Origin: a virus | Length of the DNA stretch: 31,536 nucleotides | Direction: 5' to 3' (one strand) | IMG/VR virus record: IMGVR_UViG_3300005524_000015 | Span: 1-31,536 of that record | In this document: one piece after another, positions 7,005-15,647 of the stretch | How positions within the stretch are numbered: position 1 is the stretch's first letter | How the letters are laid out: every line of letters begins with the position of its first letter | Notes under the pieces: model-generated | Seen by the model: only the letters and a program-made list of their open reading frames with translations | Told to the model about the DNA's origin: nothing | Database searches by the model: none | Made by a program: the position numbers and the translations under genes

Positions 7005-7325
7005 ATGCACAACGTAGATTTTGTAGATGTAGGTTTTGGTAATTTTGTAGAATCAAAGAAAATTATTTCCATTAGTCATCCTGATCCAGCGCCAACTCGA
7101 AGAATGGTAAATCAAGCAAAAGATGATGGCCGCTATATTGACTTAACAGAAGGCAAAAAGACTCGATCTATTATCATTAGTTCAGATGCTAAAGGGATTT
7201 TGATTATTGGCTCCTCGTTGCAACCGAACACCATTATTGGTCGCTTGCAAAAAAAGAACAATAAAGTAAAATCCGAAATCACTTCAAGTGGAATTGAAAT
7301 TATCGGTGAAGGAAGTTCAGAATAA
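7005..7325 (+). CDS. RemA-like (DUF370) DNA-binding protein
   Basis: Strong match from memory to the RemA family of Bacillus biofilm regulators: VDVGFGNFVESKKIISI, APTRRMVNQAKDDGRYID and a final part with QPNTIIGRLQ correspond position by position to RemA (INIGFGN, SAPIKRMIQDARDRG, QPETVAHRL). RemA forms a ring-shaped octamer that binds DNA. This copy has 106 residues against about 89, because of a Lys-rich C-terminal tail. It sits between a nuclease gene and the polymerase gene, so it may be a local regulator or DNA-organising protein, or may interfere with host RemA; both are inference. Good AAAGGGG ribosome site. Confidence 0.85.
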   Translation: MHNVDFVDVGFGNFVESKKIISISHPDPAPTRRMVNQAKDDGRYIDLTEGKKTRSIIISSDAKGILIIGSSLQPNTIIGRLQKKNNKVKSEITSSGIEIIGEGSSE

Positions 7326-7345
7326 ATAGGAAGTGAAAGACTATC

Positions 7346-10300
7346 ATGATCCATCTGCATGTACACAGTGAAAAAGGTTCACAACTGGATGGAGGATCCA
7401 GAATAGAAGAATTGGTATTAAAAGCAAAAGAAATCGGGAGTCCAGCATTAGCCATCACTGACCATGGCTCATGTGCAGCGATTCCCGATTTTATTGCGGC
7501 ATGTAAGAAGCATGGAATCAAACCAATCCCTGGAATTGAAGCCTATATGACAAAGGATCGTACAAAAAAAGGCGAATTCTTAAAAGAATATCGGCAAAAA
7601 CTTTGTGAAAAATATAGTGTGAAAGAAAAGCCACTTAAAGAGTTTATTCGGCGTATTGAGCGGCACCCAGATGAATTTGAAATGTTAGCCGCAGAATTAT
7701 TGCAAGATCAACTCATGAATATGGAAGTTGATTTATTCTCTTTTCAACAAGAGCTAGTTAATAATATTCAGCAGCTTCGTGAAGATGTATATGATTACTT
7801 GTCATATGACAATTATCATTTGGTTTTAATGGCGATCAACAACCAAGGATTAGAGGATCTTTATGAAATCAGTTCTGATGCCCATCTGAATGGATTCTAC
7901 TCTCATCCTCGGACTGATTTGCAGTTTATCCAAGAGCGGAATCTTGGAAAAAATATTATTGCCACTTCTGCTTGCCTGGGTTCTTGGTTTGCAAGGCTAT
8001 GTCTTGCTGGGAGAGAAGAAGAAGCAAAAGAGTTCATAAGACAAGCCAAAAACACATTCCATTCCTTTTATTTAGAAAAACAAGCAACGCAAATTCCAGA
8101 ACAGTTGAAACTTAATGAAATTATTGACCGGTTATCTATTGAAACAAACACCCCAAGAATCGTCACTACTGATGTGCATTATGCTAATAAAGAAGATTAT
8201 AAAGCGCATGATATCTTAGTTGCTGCATCAATGGGGAAATGTGTAGCAGATGAAGACCGATTGCATTATGCTCATGAATTTTGGATGAAATCAGAAGAGG
8301 AAATTAGGCAAGTCTTTCATGATGATGAAGCTATTGCTAATACATACAAGATTGCTGAAATAGTGGATGTAGATTTACCAAGTGAGCCATTATTGCCAAA
8401 GTTTCCTATAGAAGAAGGAGATAGCACTGACGCAATCATACGCAAACAAGCTTGGGATGCATTATTCACATATGCATTACGTAAACAAATAGATCTTGAA
8501 GTATACTCAAAACAGTTGGACTATGAATTAAGTGTCATTACCAAGCAAGGTTTTTCTGATTATTTCTTAATCGTTTCAGACTTTATTCAATGGTTAAAAC
8601 GTAAAGGATATCGAGTAGGTCCGGGGCGAGGATCAGCCGCCGGTGCACTAGTTTCATTTATGCTTAAAATTACAACCCTTGACCCTATTGAATGGAATCT
8701 AATGTTTGAGCGTTTCTTAAATCCAGAGCGCATTGGGTATCCTGACATTGATGTGGACGTTCCATATATTGGTGCGAAAGCTGTTCAGCAATATTTAAAA
8801 GAACGCTACGGCCATAATAAAGTTGCTCAAATCGGAACATTTGGCACATTAGCTGCACGAGCTGCCATTCGTATGTTTGGAAAAACGTTAGGTTATAGTC
8901 TAGAAGATCAAGATCGATTTGCTAAAGCAATTCCAGATCGCCCAAAAATCACATTAAAAGAGGCTTATGAAGAAGAACCAATGGTTCAACACTACGCCAA
9001 AATGTGGCCAGATTGGTGGAATACAGCTCTTAAGTTTGAAGGATATACACGATCATCTGGTGTTCATGCAGGAGGTATTGTATTATCACCAGAGCCGCTA
9101 ACTAAAGTGGTTCCTTTACGATTAGATAAAGAGGGATTAGTAACAACAGAGTATGATATGTCTTGGATTGAAAAGTTCCTAGTCAAATTTGATATTCTGA
9201 AGCTTGATACATTAGATTTAATCAGTTTGACATTAAAGAATGCGGGAATACCTGATTTTGATATAGAATCCATTAACTTAAATGATCCTCTCATTTATCA
9301 AGAAATTTACAATACTTTAAATCTATCGGGTATCTTTCAATGTGAATCTGATTTATTTAGAGGAATCATTAGTGAAATGAAGCCAAACAATGTAAAGGAT
9401 ATATCAGTAATTGTTGCCCTTAACTGTCCTGGTTACGACCGGGGGCAACGCTAAAAAAGCGGGTTATATGCGGGAACGACCCTTAGAGCCTTTACTACCC
9501 GTCAATTGACAGCAGAGGGTAATGACCAATGCAGTGGTAACAACGTAAAGGATTGGGCAATCCGCAGGCACGATAAGTTCCGCCTCAGAGACTGGGAGAT
9601 AACTCCACCTGTGATTGGTAACAATCATAGGCAACCCCGCTAGGTGTTACCAACTGGTACACTGAATGATACAGTCCAGCCTGACCGAAAGGGAAGGAGC
9701 CAGGTAGAAATGCCTGGAATTATGACAAATATATACTATTAAAAGCGGTAGACCGGGACCACTTGATTTAATACCAAGTTACATTAATCGTAAATGGGGC
9801 AGAGAAAAAGTCTCATATCCATTCCCAGAGCTTGAACCTGTTTTAAAAGATACATATGGTGTTTGGGTTTATCAAGAGCAGATAATGCAGGCTTCTGTAG
9901 TCCTTGGCGGCTTTACAAGAGGTCAATCAGATATACTCAGGAAAGCAGTTGCCAAGAAAAAGCATGACTTGATGGAAGAATGGATTGGATACATGATTTA
10001 TGGATGCCCTGAAAAGGGAATTGAGGGAGCCATTAACCGTGGGTTTAATGAAACAACTCTACTAAAAATAAAAGCTGAATGGATTAAATTTGGTGATTAT
10101 TGTTTTAATCTCGCCCATTCAGCTTGCTATGCAGTCTTGTCTGTATATACCGCTTATCTAAAGACTTATTATCCTGCAGAATTCATGGCAGCACTGCTTA
10201 CCATTAGTGAAGGGAAAAAAGATAAAAACGGCCTGCCAAAGAGCGCTCATTATATGCAAGAATGTGAAGCTATGGGTATTCAAATCCTGCCACCAGATAT

Positions 10301-10982
10301 TTTTGAATCCAATGATTCTTGGACTCCAGTAACAACGCAAGATGGCAGAAAAGCCATTCGTTATGGACTTGCAAGTATTGCCGGTATTACAAGCGATACA
10401 GTAAATGAAATCAAGTCCATTGGATTAGAATTTGTGAATAGTTTTGAAGACTTCCTATATCGTGTTGAAGCTTATAAGCAAGCAACCAAAAAATCACTTC
10501 TAAATAAAACTCGTGTCATAGCTTTAATTCAGGCAGGAGCCTTTGATTCATTAAATCCGAATCGTAACTTGTTACACCAGAATTATATGAAATATAGAGG
10601 CGAAGAGTATGACATGATTCCAGCTAGAACAACCAAACGTGACATTTTACAATTTGAAAAGAAATTACTTGGCACTTCTGTAACTGTTAAATCTAGATGG
10701 GAACAGATTGAAGATGGAAAAGAAAATATTACGATAACTGGTCAAATAATGAAATTTGACATCTTAACTTCTAAAAAAGGAAACCGATACTGTAAAATGA
10801 CACTAGAAACAGCAGAAGATGAAATAAATGTCATGATTTTCGAATGGCTGCTTAAAGAACATGAGCAAAAATTAACACCGGGATTCAAAATCCAAATCAA
10901 AGGAACCAAATCAGGCCAAGACATGATTGCAAAAAAGATTATTCATGTGCAACAAGAATCATGGAATGTTGAAATGACATAA
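7346..10982 (+). CDS. dnaE: DNA polymerase III alpha subunit (DnaE type), split by a group I intron
   Basis: Replicative C-family DNA polymerase. Joining 7346-9420 to 9746-10982 gives exactly 1104 codons, a 1103-residue protein of normal DnaE size. In order: PHP domain (HLHVHS at the N-terminus, ITDHGS), the polymerase core with GPGRGSAAGALVSF, catalytic PDIDVD (D467, D469) and a third Asp in KFDILKL (D616), the RPGP motif, a helix-hairpin region and a C-terminal OB fold (ITITGQIMKFDILTSKKGN). The intron cuts inside codon 692, next to the conserved RPGP, and splicing gives VALGRPGPLDLIPSY. No PolC-type exonuclease insertion is present. A self-encoded DnaE suggests the element replicates partly independently of the host polymerase. 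Confidence 0.93.
9421..9745 (+). ncRNA. Group I self-splicing intron in dnaE
   Basis: All core elements can be read in order: P-like TGCGGGAA (from 9469), Q-like CAATCCGCAGG (9559-9569), R-like CTCAGAGACTGGGA (9584-9597) and S-like GATACAGTCC (9668-9677). The exon end GTTGCCCT pairs with the internal guide GGGGCAAC near 9442-9449, with the expected U-G pair at the splice site. The last base is G, and removing 325 nt restores the polymerase frame exactly. No endonuclease reading frame is inside, so it is an ORF-less intron that is immobile or mobilised in trans. Confidence 0.93.
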
Positions 10983-11003
10983 TACTGAAGGGAGACAATA
11001 AAC

Positions 11004-11195
11004 ATGAACTTGCTTATGGAGTTAAAATCTAAAATGAATGAATTAGAATTAGCATTAGACAAAATGGAAAAAAGTGCAACAGAAGAAGAAATCGAAGCAG
11101 CACTAAAAGAAGCTAATCAAGCCACTTTTTACTGTTTAACACTTCAGGACCATGTCATTCAACAATTAAAAGGTGTCAAGATTACACTGAATTGA
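11004..11195 (+). CDS. Small helical protein, 63 aa
   Basis: The product (MNLLMELKSKMNELELALDKMEK...) is rich in Leu, Lys and Glu with heptad-like spacing, so it is probably a coiled coil. Ribosome site GAAGGGAG lies about 10 nt upstream. It follows the polymerase gene by 21 nt and is likely cotranscribed with it. Function unknown. Confidence 0.65.
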   Translation: MNLLMELKSKMNELELALDKMEKSATEEEIEAALKEANQATFYCLTLQDHVIQQLKGVKITLN

Positions 11196-11207
11196 GATGA
11201 TAGATAA

Positions 11208-11399
11208 ATGGAATTATTACAAGAATACCTCAACAACTTAATAACCAGTTGCTACTTCATGGCAATGGATCAAAATAATGAATTCTTTGCCATGAATATT
11301 GAATCCTATGATATTAAGCCAAGGCACATTTGGAGAAATTTTTTCGACTGTAAAAAGATTCATTTATATATGGATATTGTAAAGTGTCAAATCCAATAG
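11208..11399 (+). CDS. Hypothetical protein, 63 aa
   Basis: The frame encodes a plausible globular small protein (MELLQEYLNNLITSCYFMA...) but the ribosome site (GAGATGAT) is weak. It ends the polymerase operon; AT-rich DNA with the next promoter follows. No known motif. Confidence 0.5.
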   Translation: MELLQEYLNNLITSCYFMAMDQNNEFFAMNIESYDIKPRHIWRNFFDCKKIHLYMDIVKCQIQ

Positions 11400-11469
11400 A
11401 AAATAAGATTATTAACTAAGATCATGATTATATTACACTGGAAATCACAGCGATAGTTTAAGAAAAAAA

Positions 11470-11525
11470 TTAAAATATAGATGTTTTTATGATATACTAA
11501 TAAAAAAAGTATGTAACACGTTACA
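11470..11525 (+). promoter_or_regulatory. Promoter with perfect 14-bp operator palindrome upstream of dUTPase
   Basis: TTAAAA (11470-11475), 17-nt spacer, TATACT (11493-11498), then TGTAACACGTTACA (11512-11525), identical to the copy at 6106. The palindrome is just downstream of the expected start, a position where a bound repressor would block transcription. Confidence 0.7.
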
Positions 11526-11545
11526 TAAAAAGAAAGGGATAAAAA

Positions 11546-12061
11546 ATGAAATGTCAAATAGCTTATAAAGAATATCTTGAAAAAACCGTTGAACGCATGG
11601 TAAAGGATGGCATTATAGGTGCTGTATTGAAAAATACAGAAGATGATGATTTCATTCCAAGTAAAAAATATCCTACAGATGCCGGATATGACTGCCGGGC
11701 AAGAATAGAAGAGCCTATTGTATTGCAGCCGGGCAAACGAGTAAAAATTCCATTAGGCTTTGGAATCAACATTCCATGGGGATGTACTGGCGACTTACGA
11801 CCACGCAGTGGACACACAGAAAAAGGAATTATGGTGGGCTATGGAACTGTAGATCCTGGATACACCGGGGAAGTATTAGCCACTATTTTCAATTTAGGAG
11901 AAGAGCCATTTGTCATCAATCCTAAAGACAGAATTGCTCAATTAGTAATTTTGCCGATCGTAATCACGAACTGTTATCATCCTGTTACCATTCAGAAAAT
12001 CGATCAATTATTGGAAGCAGAACGTGGTGAAAATGGTCATGGAAGCACAGGTGTTAAGTAA
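11546..12061 (+). CDS. dut: dUTP diphosphatase
   Basis: Trimeric dUTPase that hydrolyses dUTP to dUMP and diphosphate, keeping uracil out of new DNA. The five family motifs are present: DAGYD (D45-D49), RPRSG from R85, GTVDPGYTGE with catalytic D103, RIAQLVI, and a C-terminal RGENGHGSTG, in which His replaces the usual Phe. The product is 171 residues; a 40-residue N-terminal extension is typical of some phage enzymes. AAAGGG lies 8 nt before the ATG. Directly preceded by an operator-bearing promoter. SPbeta also carries a dUTPase gene (yosS). Confidence 0.95.
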   Translation: MKCQIAYKEYLEKTVERMVKDGIIGAVLKNTEDDDFIPSKKYPTDAGYDCRARIEEPIVLQPGKRVKIPLGFGINIPWGCTGDLRPRSGHTEKGIMVGYGTVDPGYTGEVLATIFNLGEEPFVINPKDRIAQLVILPIVITNCYHPVTIQKIDQLLEAERGENGHGSTGVK

Positions 12062-12080
12062 AGTTTATTTAACTTTACTT
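12056..12080 (+). terminator. Hairpin after dUTPase gene, weak terminator candidate
   Basis: Perfect 10-bp stem AAGTAAAGTT/AACTTTACTT with a 5-nt loop overlapping the dUTPase stop codon. There is no long T-run after it, so it may attenuate read-through into the lysozyme gene or protect an RNA end. Confidence 0.4.
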
Positions 12081-12114
12081 CATATAAATAATCATTTTTT
12101 AAGGAGGAATTTAA

Positions 12115-13017
12115 ATGAAGTATTTTGTAGACTTATCTAAATGGGAACCATCTAATCAAATTGATTGGCCTACATTTTCAAAGAGTGTAGATATGCTAAT
12201 TTTACGTGTTCAATATGGTTCTCTTGCGCCAGACCCTGAGTATGCCAATCATGTAGCAAATGCTAAGAAATATAACTTGCCATTCATGACTTATGCTTTC
12301 CCGTGTTTTGTCAGCACGAATGACGCTAGAGTAGAAGCACGAGATGCTATGAGCCGGATGGATAAAGCTTCTTTAGGTATCATTATTGATATTGAATCTG
12401 AATATGACAGCAATCAAAATCCAATTGGTATTACCAAGTTTTCAAATGCAGATCGTTTAGAAGGGATTAAAGCCTATGTTGATGAACTGCGCAAACAAGG
12501 AGCTAAAAAAGTTGGTGCGTATATTGCACACAATGTCTACAAAGAATGGCAAATCGACACCATCATCAACATCTTTGATTTCACATGGATTCCGCGTTAT
12601 GGTGCAAATGATGGAACTCCTTCTCTTAAGCCGGCATTTCCATGCGATTTATGGCAATTCACAGAGAATGGAAGACTTCCTGGATACAATGGCAATTTAG
12701 ATTTAAGTATTCTTAATGGCTCTAAGACATTAGAATGGTTTACTGGGCAATCAACTCCTTCAACATCATCATCTGGAATTTATGTTCCGAACCGAATTTT
12801 AAAGCAAGGAGATTCTGGTCCTGATGTATTGGCACTTCAGAAAGCTCTAAGTAAAGTGTATTTCTATCCAGATAAAGGCGCACCAAACAATGGATGTGAT
12901 GGAATTTTTGGTCCAAAGACAGCGAATTGTGTGAAACGATTCCAATCTATGTACTGTAATCAAGTTGATGGCATCTTCGGCCCAGAAACAAGAGCTGCTT
13001 TACTAAAATTACTCTAA
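12115..13017 (+). CDS. GH25 lysozyme-type endolysin with peptidoglycan-binding domain
   Basis: Two-domain cell-wall hydrolase of 300 residues. Residues 1-215 read as GH25: FVDLSKW with D6, the acidic IIIDIES (D92, E94) and DLWQFT near the end of the barrel. A Ser/Thr-rich linker (QSTPSTSSSG) follows, then a C-terminal PG_binding_1 domain (LKQGDSGPDVLALQKAL, DGIFGPKTA, DGIFGPETRAALLKLL). There is no signal peptide, as in phage endolysins that need a holin. Perfect AAGGAGG ribosome site. The place is unusual: it sits among nucleotide and replication genes, with no obvious holin next to it (13393-13608 is a small membrane protein that could be one). Confidence 0.88.
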   Translation: MKYFVDLSKWEPSNQIDWPTFSKSVDMLILRVQYGSLAPDPEYANHVANAKKYNLPFMTYAFPCFVSTNDARVEARDAMSRMDKASLGIIIDIESEYDSNQNPIGITKFSNADRLEGIKAYVDELRKQGAKKVGAYIAHNVYKEWQIDTIINIFDFTWIPRYGANDGTPSLKPAFPCDLWQFTENGRLPGYNGNLDLSILNGSKTLEWFTGQSTPSTSSSGIYVPNRILKQGDSGPDVLALQKALSKVYFYPDKGAPNNGCDGIFGPKTANCVKRFQSMYCNQVDGIFGPETRAALLKLL

Positions 13018-13065
13018 TACTATGAGCAAGCATTAAGGGGATATGGGTTCATTGAGGTGAGCCTA

Positions 13066-13365
13066 ATGAAAGACTTTTACCGATACAAGCACAAAGATAT
13101 TGTGCAAGTAACGGATCCTCTATCTCCCTTTGAAGATAGGGTAGGGATTATTTGCAAGGCGGATAATAAAGTAATGCGGTACGTGGTTGAGTTTGAAGAC
13201 GGATATAAAGAATCTTTTTCTTACAACCAAATCATGCCACACCGTCCAAAGGAAGCCTTAGAATCGCTAATTGACTTATCTCTAGCACTAGGTCCTGCAG
13301 CAGAAGATCTGTTTTATGATTGGGTGATGGAGTACCAACTTAGGTTTGGGAAAAGAGAAAATTAA
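13066..13365 (+). CDS. Hypothetical protein, 99 aa
   Basis: ATG 13066 is chosen because GAGGTGA is 5 nt upstream; GTG 13057 is inside that site. The N-terminal half (YKHKDIVQVTDPLSPFEDRVGIIC, then VVEFEDGYKESFSYNQI) has alternating beta pattern like small KOW/SH3-like barrels; the C-terminal half is helical. Role unknown. It lies 48 nt after the lysozyme gene. Confidence 0.65.
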   Translation: MKDFYRYKHKDIVQVTDPLSPFEDRVGIICKADNKVMRYVVEFEDGYKESFSYNQIMPHRPKEALESLIDLSLALGPAAEDLFYDWVMEYQLRFGKREN

Positions 13366-13392
13366 CTAGCTACTATGAAAGGACAGGGGTAC

Positions 13393-13608
13393 ATGTATAT
13401 CAATCCATACATTTTGAATCGCATTCGGATTCTTTGCATACTGGCTGTGTTTTACATCCTCTATCGATTTACAGAGCCAGTATTCTCTTTCCTATTTATT
13501 TTTTACATGATCCTTAGTGATCTTGCTGATATTGAATCAGATACAATATCCATCAAAGGAGAAAGTGAACAGTGGAAAAATACCTTAATCAAACGAAAGG
13601 ATTTCTAG
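13393..13608 (+). CDS. Small membrane protein, 71 aa
   Basis: Hydrophobic N-terminal two thirds (RIRILCILAVFYILYRF, then FLFIFYMILSDLA) suggests two membrane segments, ending in a charged tail (KNTLIKRKDF). ATG 13393 follows AGGGG; ATG 13375 is an alternative. Because it lies downstream of a lysozyme gene lacking a signal peptide, a holin role is possible, but nothing in the sequence proves it. Confidence 0.55.
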   Translation: MYINPYILNRIRILCILAVFYILYRFTEPVFSFLFIFYMILSDLADIESDTISIKGESEQWKNTLIKRKDF

Positions 13609-13817
13609 GAGTCATCCAATCTATTTTAGATGAAAAGGAACTTAAAGAATCATCAGATGCAGCACAAGAAATGTATGAAGCCATTCGTGATATTGTAGAA
13701 AAAAGAAACATGAATATCCGCGAAACTTTACATGCAGTCCTTGCCTTAAATGCAACAATTTTATCTTTAACACTTGAACAAATGGAAGATAAACAATTTG
13801 AAGGAGAGAAAGAATAA
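13572..13817 (+). CDS. Hypothetical helical protein, 81 aa, GTG start
   Basis: GTG start with AAAGGAG upstream. It overlaps the previous gene by 37 nt and its stop overlaps the next start (TAATG), so three genes appear translationally coupled. The product is predicted mainly helical and acidic (ILDEKELKESSDAAQEMYE...). No known motif. Confidence 0.65.
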   Translation: MEKYLNQTKGFLGVIQSILDEKELKESSDAAQEMYEAIRDIVEKRNMNIRETLHAVLALNATILSLTLEQMEDKQFEGEKE

Positions 13818-14143
13818 TGAACCAAGAAATGAAATTTTTTAATACTGCCATTGAAACTGCTCAAAAAACAAATGAGTTACTTATAGAGATTGCCCGTATG
13901 ATTCAAAATAACAATGAATTTATCCAAGCATCTACGATTGAATTAAATAAGAATCTACAAACAGAAAATAAAGAAGAATCCAATCTATTAAATGAATTAA
14001 TCAGTGATCTTGCAAAAGAAGAAAATGACAAAGAAGTATCGAATGTAAAACCCAAAAATATTAAAGTGATCGCTATGAATTCAAAGCAAAATGATACAGC
14101 AAAAGCGATTGAAGATATTTTTAAGGAACTGCTAGGTGACTAA
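13817..14143 (+). CDS. Hypothetical helical protein, 108 aa
   Basis: Coupled to the preceding gene through TAATG. The sequence is Asn/Glu/Lys-rich and likely a long coiled coil in the N-terminal 70 residues, with a short basic linker (NVKPKNIKVIAM) and a helical tail (AKAIEDIFKELLGD). Resembles phage proteins of unknown function; I cannot name the family. Confidence 0.65.
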   Translation: MNQEMKFFNTAIETAQKTNELLIEIARMIQNNNEFIQASTIELNKNLQTENKEESNLLNELISDLAKEENDKEVSNVKPKNIKVIAMNSKQNDTAKAIEDIFKELLGD

Positions 14144-14144
14144 T

Positions 14145-14741
14145 ATGAGTAGTCGATATCAAAATAATAAAGTGTTCTGCTTGGTAGGCCCTTCAGGAGC
14201 TGGAAAAGATACGATTAAAGATTTGTTGCCAATTCCTCATCTGGTGTCTTATCGTACAAGACCTAAAAGACATTTTGAAATTGAAGGAGTCCATGGTTAT
14301 TTTATTGATGAAGATACCTTTCAGGAATTCAAGAAACATAATTGGATTGCAGCAGAAACATTTTATGCTGGATACCACTATTGCACTTTATGGGATCAAT
14401 TTAAAGCATTGGAATACCATCCATTAATTTATGTTGTAGATTGGAATGGAGTCGAGTCATTAAAAAAAGCTTTCTACGAAGATCCTTTCTTTTCACCACA
14501 CCAAATCGTCAGTATTTACATAGATTCAAGCACAAGATCACTAAAAAAACGTATGAAAAAACAAGGACGAACAAAAGAAGAGATTCAACAAAGATTAAAA
14601 CAAATTGAAGAAATAGATCGTCCAGCCGCAAAAAAATGTGATTATGTAGTAGAGAATATCGATCATCAACTCACCAGTACGTTAGATTTCATTCAATCCA
14701 TCATCTTATTTGAACAATATGGACACTATAAAAACATTTAA
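14145..14741 (+). CDS. Guanylate-kinase-like nucleoside monophosphate kinase
   Basis: P-loop kinase of 198 residues: FCLVGPSGAGKDT near the N-terminus (K21), the guanylate kinase signature SYRTRPKR followed by EGVHGYFID, and the lid region RSLKKRMKKQGRTKEEI. The Gmk-fold organisation suggests phosphorylation of GMP/dGMP or another (d)NMP with ATP. ATG 14145 is preferred (AGGTGA 6 nt upstream) over GTG 14136. It ends the left-arm operon before a strong terminator, and fits with dCMP deaminase and dUTPase as a nucleotide supply gene. Confidence 0.85.
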   Translation: MSSRYQNNKVFCLVGPSGAGKDTIKDLLPIPHLVSYRTRPKRHFEIEGVHGYFIDEDTFQEFKKHNWIAAETFYAGYHYCTLWDQFKALEYHPLIYVVDWNGVESLKKAFYEDPFFSPHQIVSIYIDSSTRSLKKRMKKQGRTKEEIQQRLKQIEEIDRPAAKKCDYVVENIDHQLTSTLDFIQSIILFEQYGHYKNI

Positions 14742-14764
14742 GCTGCCAACAGGCAGCCTTTTTT
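14742..14764 (+). terminator. Rho-independent terminator ending the left-arm operon
   Basis: Perfect GCTGCC/GGCAGC stem with a 4-nt loop and a run of T, directly after the kinase stop codon. Confidence 0.92.
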
Positions 14765-14774
14765 GTTGTCTAAA

Positions 14775-14798
14775 GTATACTATGTTGCAAATCTTCAA
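14775..14798 (+). other. Candidate replication termination (Ter) site
   Basis: CTATGTTGCAAATCTTC (14780-14796) agrees with the B. subtilis Ter B-site consensus as I recall it (CTATGTACYAAATNTTC) at all but two of the fixed positions, and an AT-rich A-site-like half (CTAAAGTATA) abuts it on the left. It lies just upstream of the gene for an RTP homologue; in B. subtilis a Ter site also lies at the rtp promoter. With the B half on the right, forks moving leftward would be blocked. Confidence 0.6.
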
Positions 14799-14992
14799 TA
14801 GAAAATTCAGCTCTCAAGCCACGCGTAGCAATAAACCCAAGTATAGTCAAAAGGGTAGTAAGATGTCGAAAGTCCTAGCGGCAGGGCAGGGGAGAGAATA
14901 ACTTGAAAAGAATTTCAAAAGGGTGGGGGGAGAATACTACTACTATTGTCGATTTGAAACATGTTAAAATAAAATCAATAGGAGGGATGGAT

Positions 14993-15352
14993 ATGGGGTT
15001 TCTGGTAAAACAGCGAGCTTTTTTGAAGCTTTACGTATTATCCTGGATTGAGCAGGATCGAAGCTATGGGTATGACATGTTGACGGATTTACGAAAAGAA
15101 TTTGCTCCATTTGGTTATTCACCAACTCACAGTGAACTATATACGATTTTAAAAGAACTAACACTAAACGATTACGTATTAAGAAAAAAGAAACGCAGAG
15201 GCACCAACCCGGAAGATTTTCAAGAAATTATTTTGTATCAACTAACTGAAAAGGGAAAAGATTATTTGGAGACATATAAAAAAATGATGAAAGTGGAGTT
15301 AGAACGGTGTGATGGGCTATTAAGAAAAGCACTGGGGGATCACTACAAATGA
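14993..15352 (+). CDS. rtp: Replication terminator protein (RTP) homologue
   Basis: A 119-residue protein that closely follows B. subtilis RTP (122 residues) as I remember it: GFLVKQRAFLKLY is identical over 13 residues near the N-terminus, then EQDRSYGYDML, PTHSELYTILKEL, EIILYQLTEKG and KVELERCDGLLRKALGDHY match the RTP helices, recognition helix, wing and C-terminal dimer helix. RTP dimers bind Ter sites and stop replication forks in one direction. ATG 14993 is used: GGAGGG ends 6 nt before it, while ATG 14987 abuts it. A Ter-like sequence lies about 200 nt upstream, so autoregulation is plausible. It could be miscalled PadR, which shares the winged-helix shape. Confidence 0.88.
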   Translation: MGFLVKQRAFLKLYVLSWIEQDRSYGYDMLTDLRKEFAPFGYSPTHSELYTILKELTLNDYVLRKKKRRGTNPEDFQEIILYQLTEKGKDYLETYKKMMKVELERCDGLLRKALGDHYK

Positions 15353-15647
15353 AAGCGCCTATTCCAGATCATGAAGAAGATTTGATTGTAGAGTATATTT
15401 ACTTGAATTATCTTATTAATATCCTGGAATATGATCTGAAACAAACAAAATTACAACGTTTTAAAATACCAGAAGCATGGGAGACTTTTATCGTTTTCCG
15501 ACAGAAGACTCACACCTCAAGGAACGAGAAGGGCGAAGCCCAGTGAGTAGGTAGGAGATGAATGTCGGTTAGGCGATAGCCTAAACTGTCTTCATTATGG
15601 TATAATAAGAACAAACGTTCCTTACAAGATAAGTGAGGTGACAATCA

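Noticed and set aside
9445-9740. Group II intron or IS remnant as cause of the dnaE split
   Set aside because: The P, Q, R and S elements, U-G splice site and terminal G are group I features; no GUGYG start or domain V, and no transposase.
12950-12966. Second Ter-like site (CTATGTACT) inside the lysozyme gene
   Set aside because: Only the first nine bases agree; the rest of the B half-site is absent, so it is a chance match.
14842-14901. Short peptide MSKVLAAGQGRE before rtp
   Set aside because: No ribosome site and no coding-like context; the stretch is better seen as the rtp leader.
14903-14986. Longer start for rtp at 14903
   Set aside because: The extra residues (MKRISKGWGENTTTIV...) have no counterpart in RTP, and the ribosome site GGAGGG fits the ATG at 14993.
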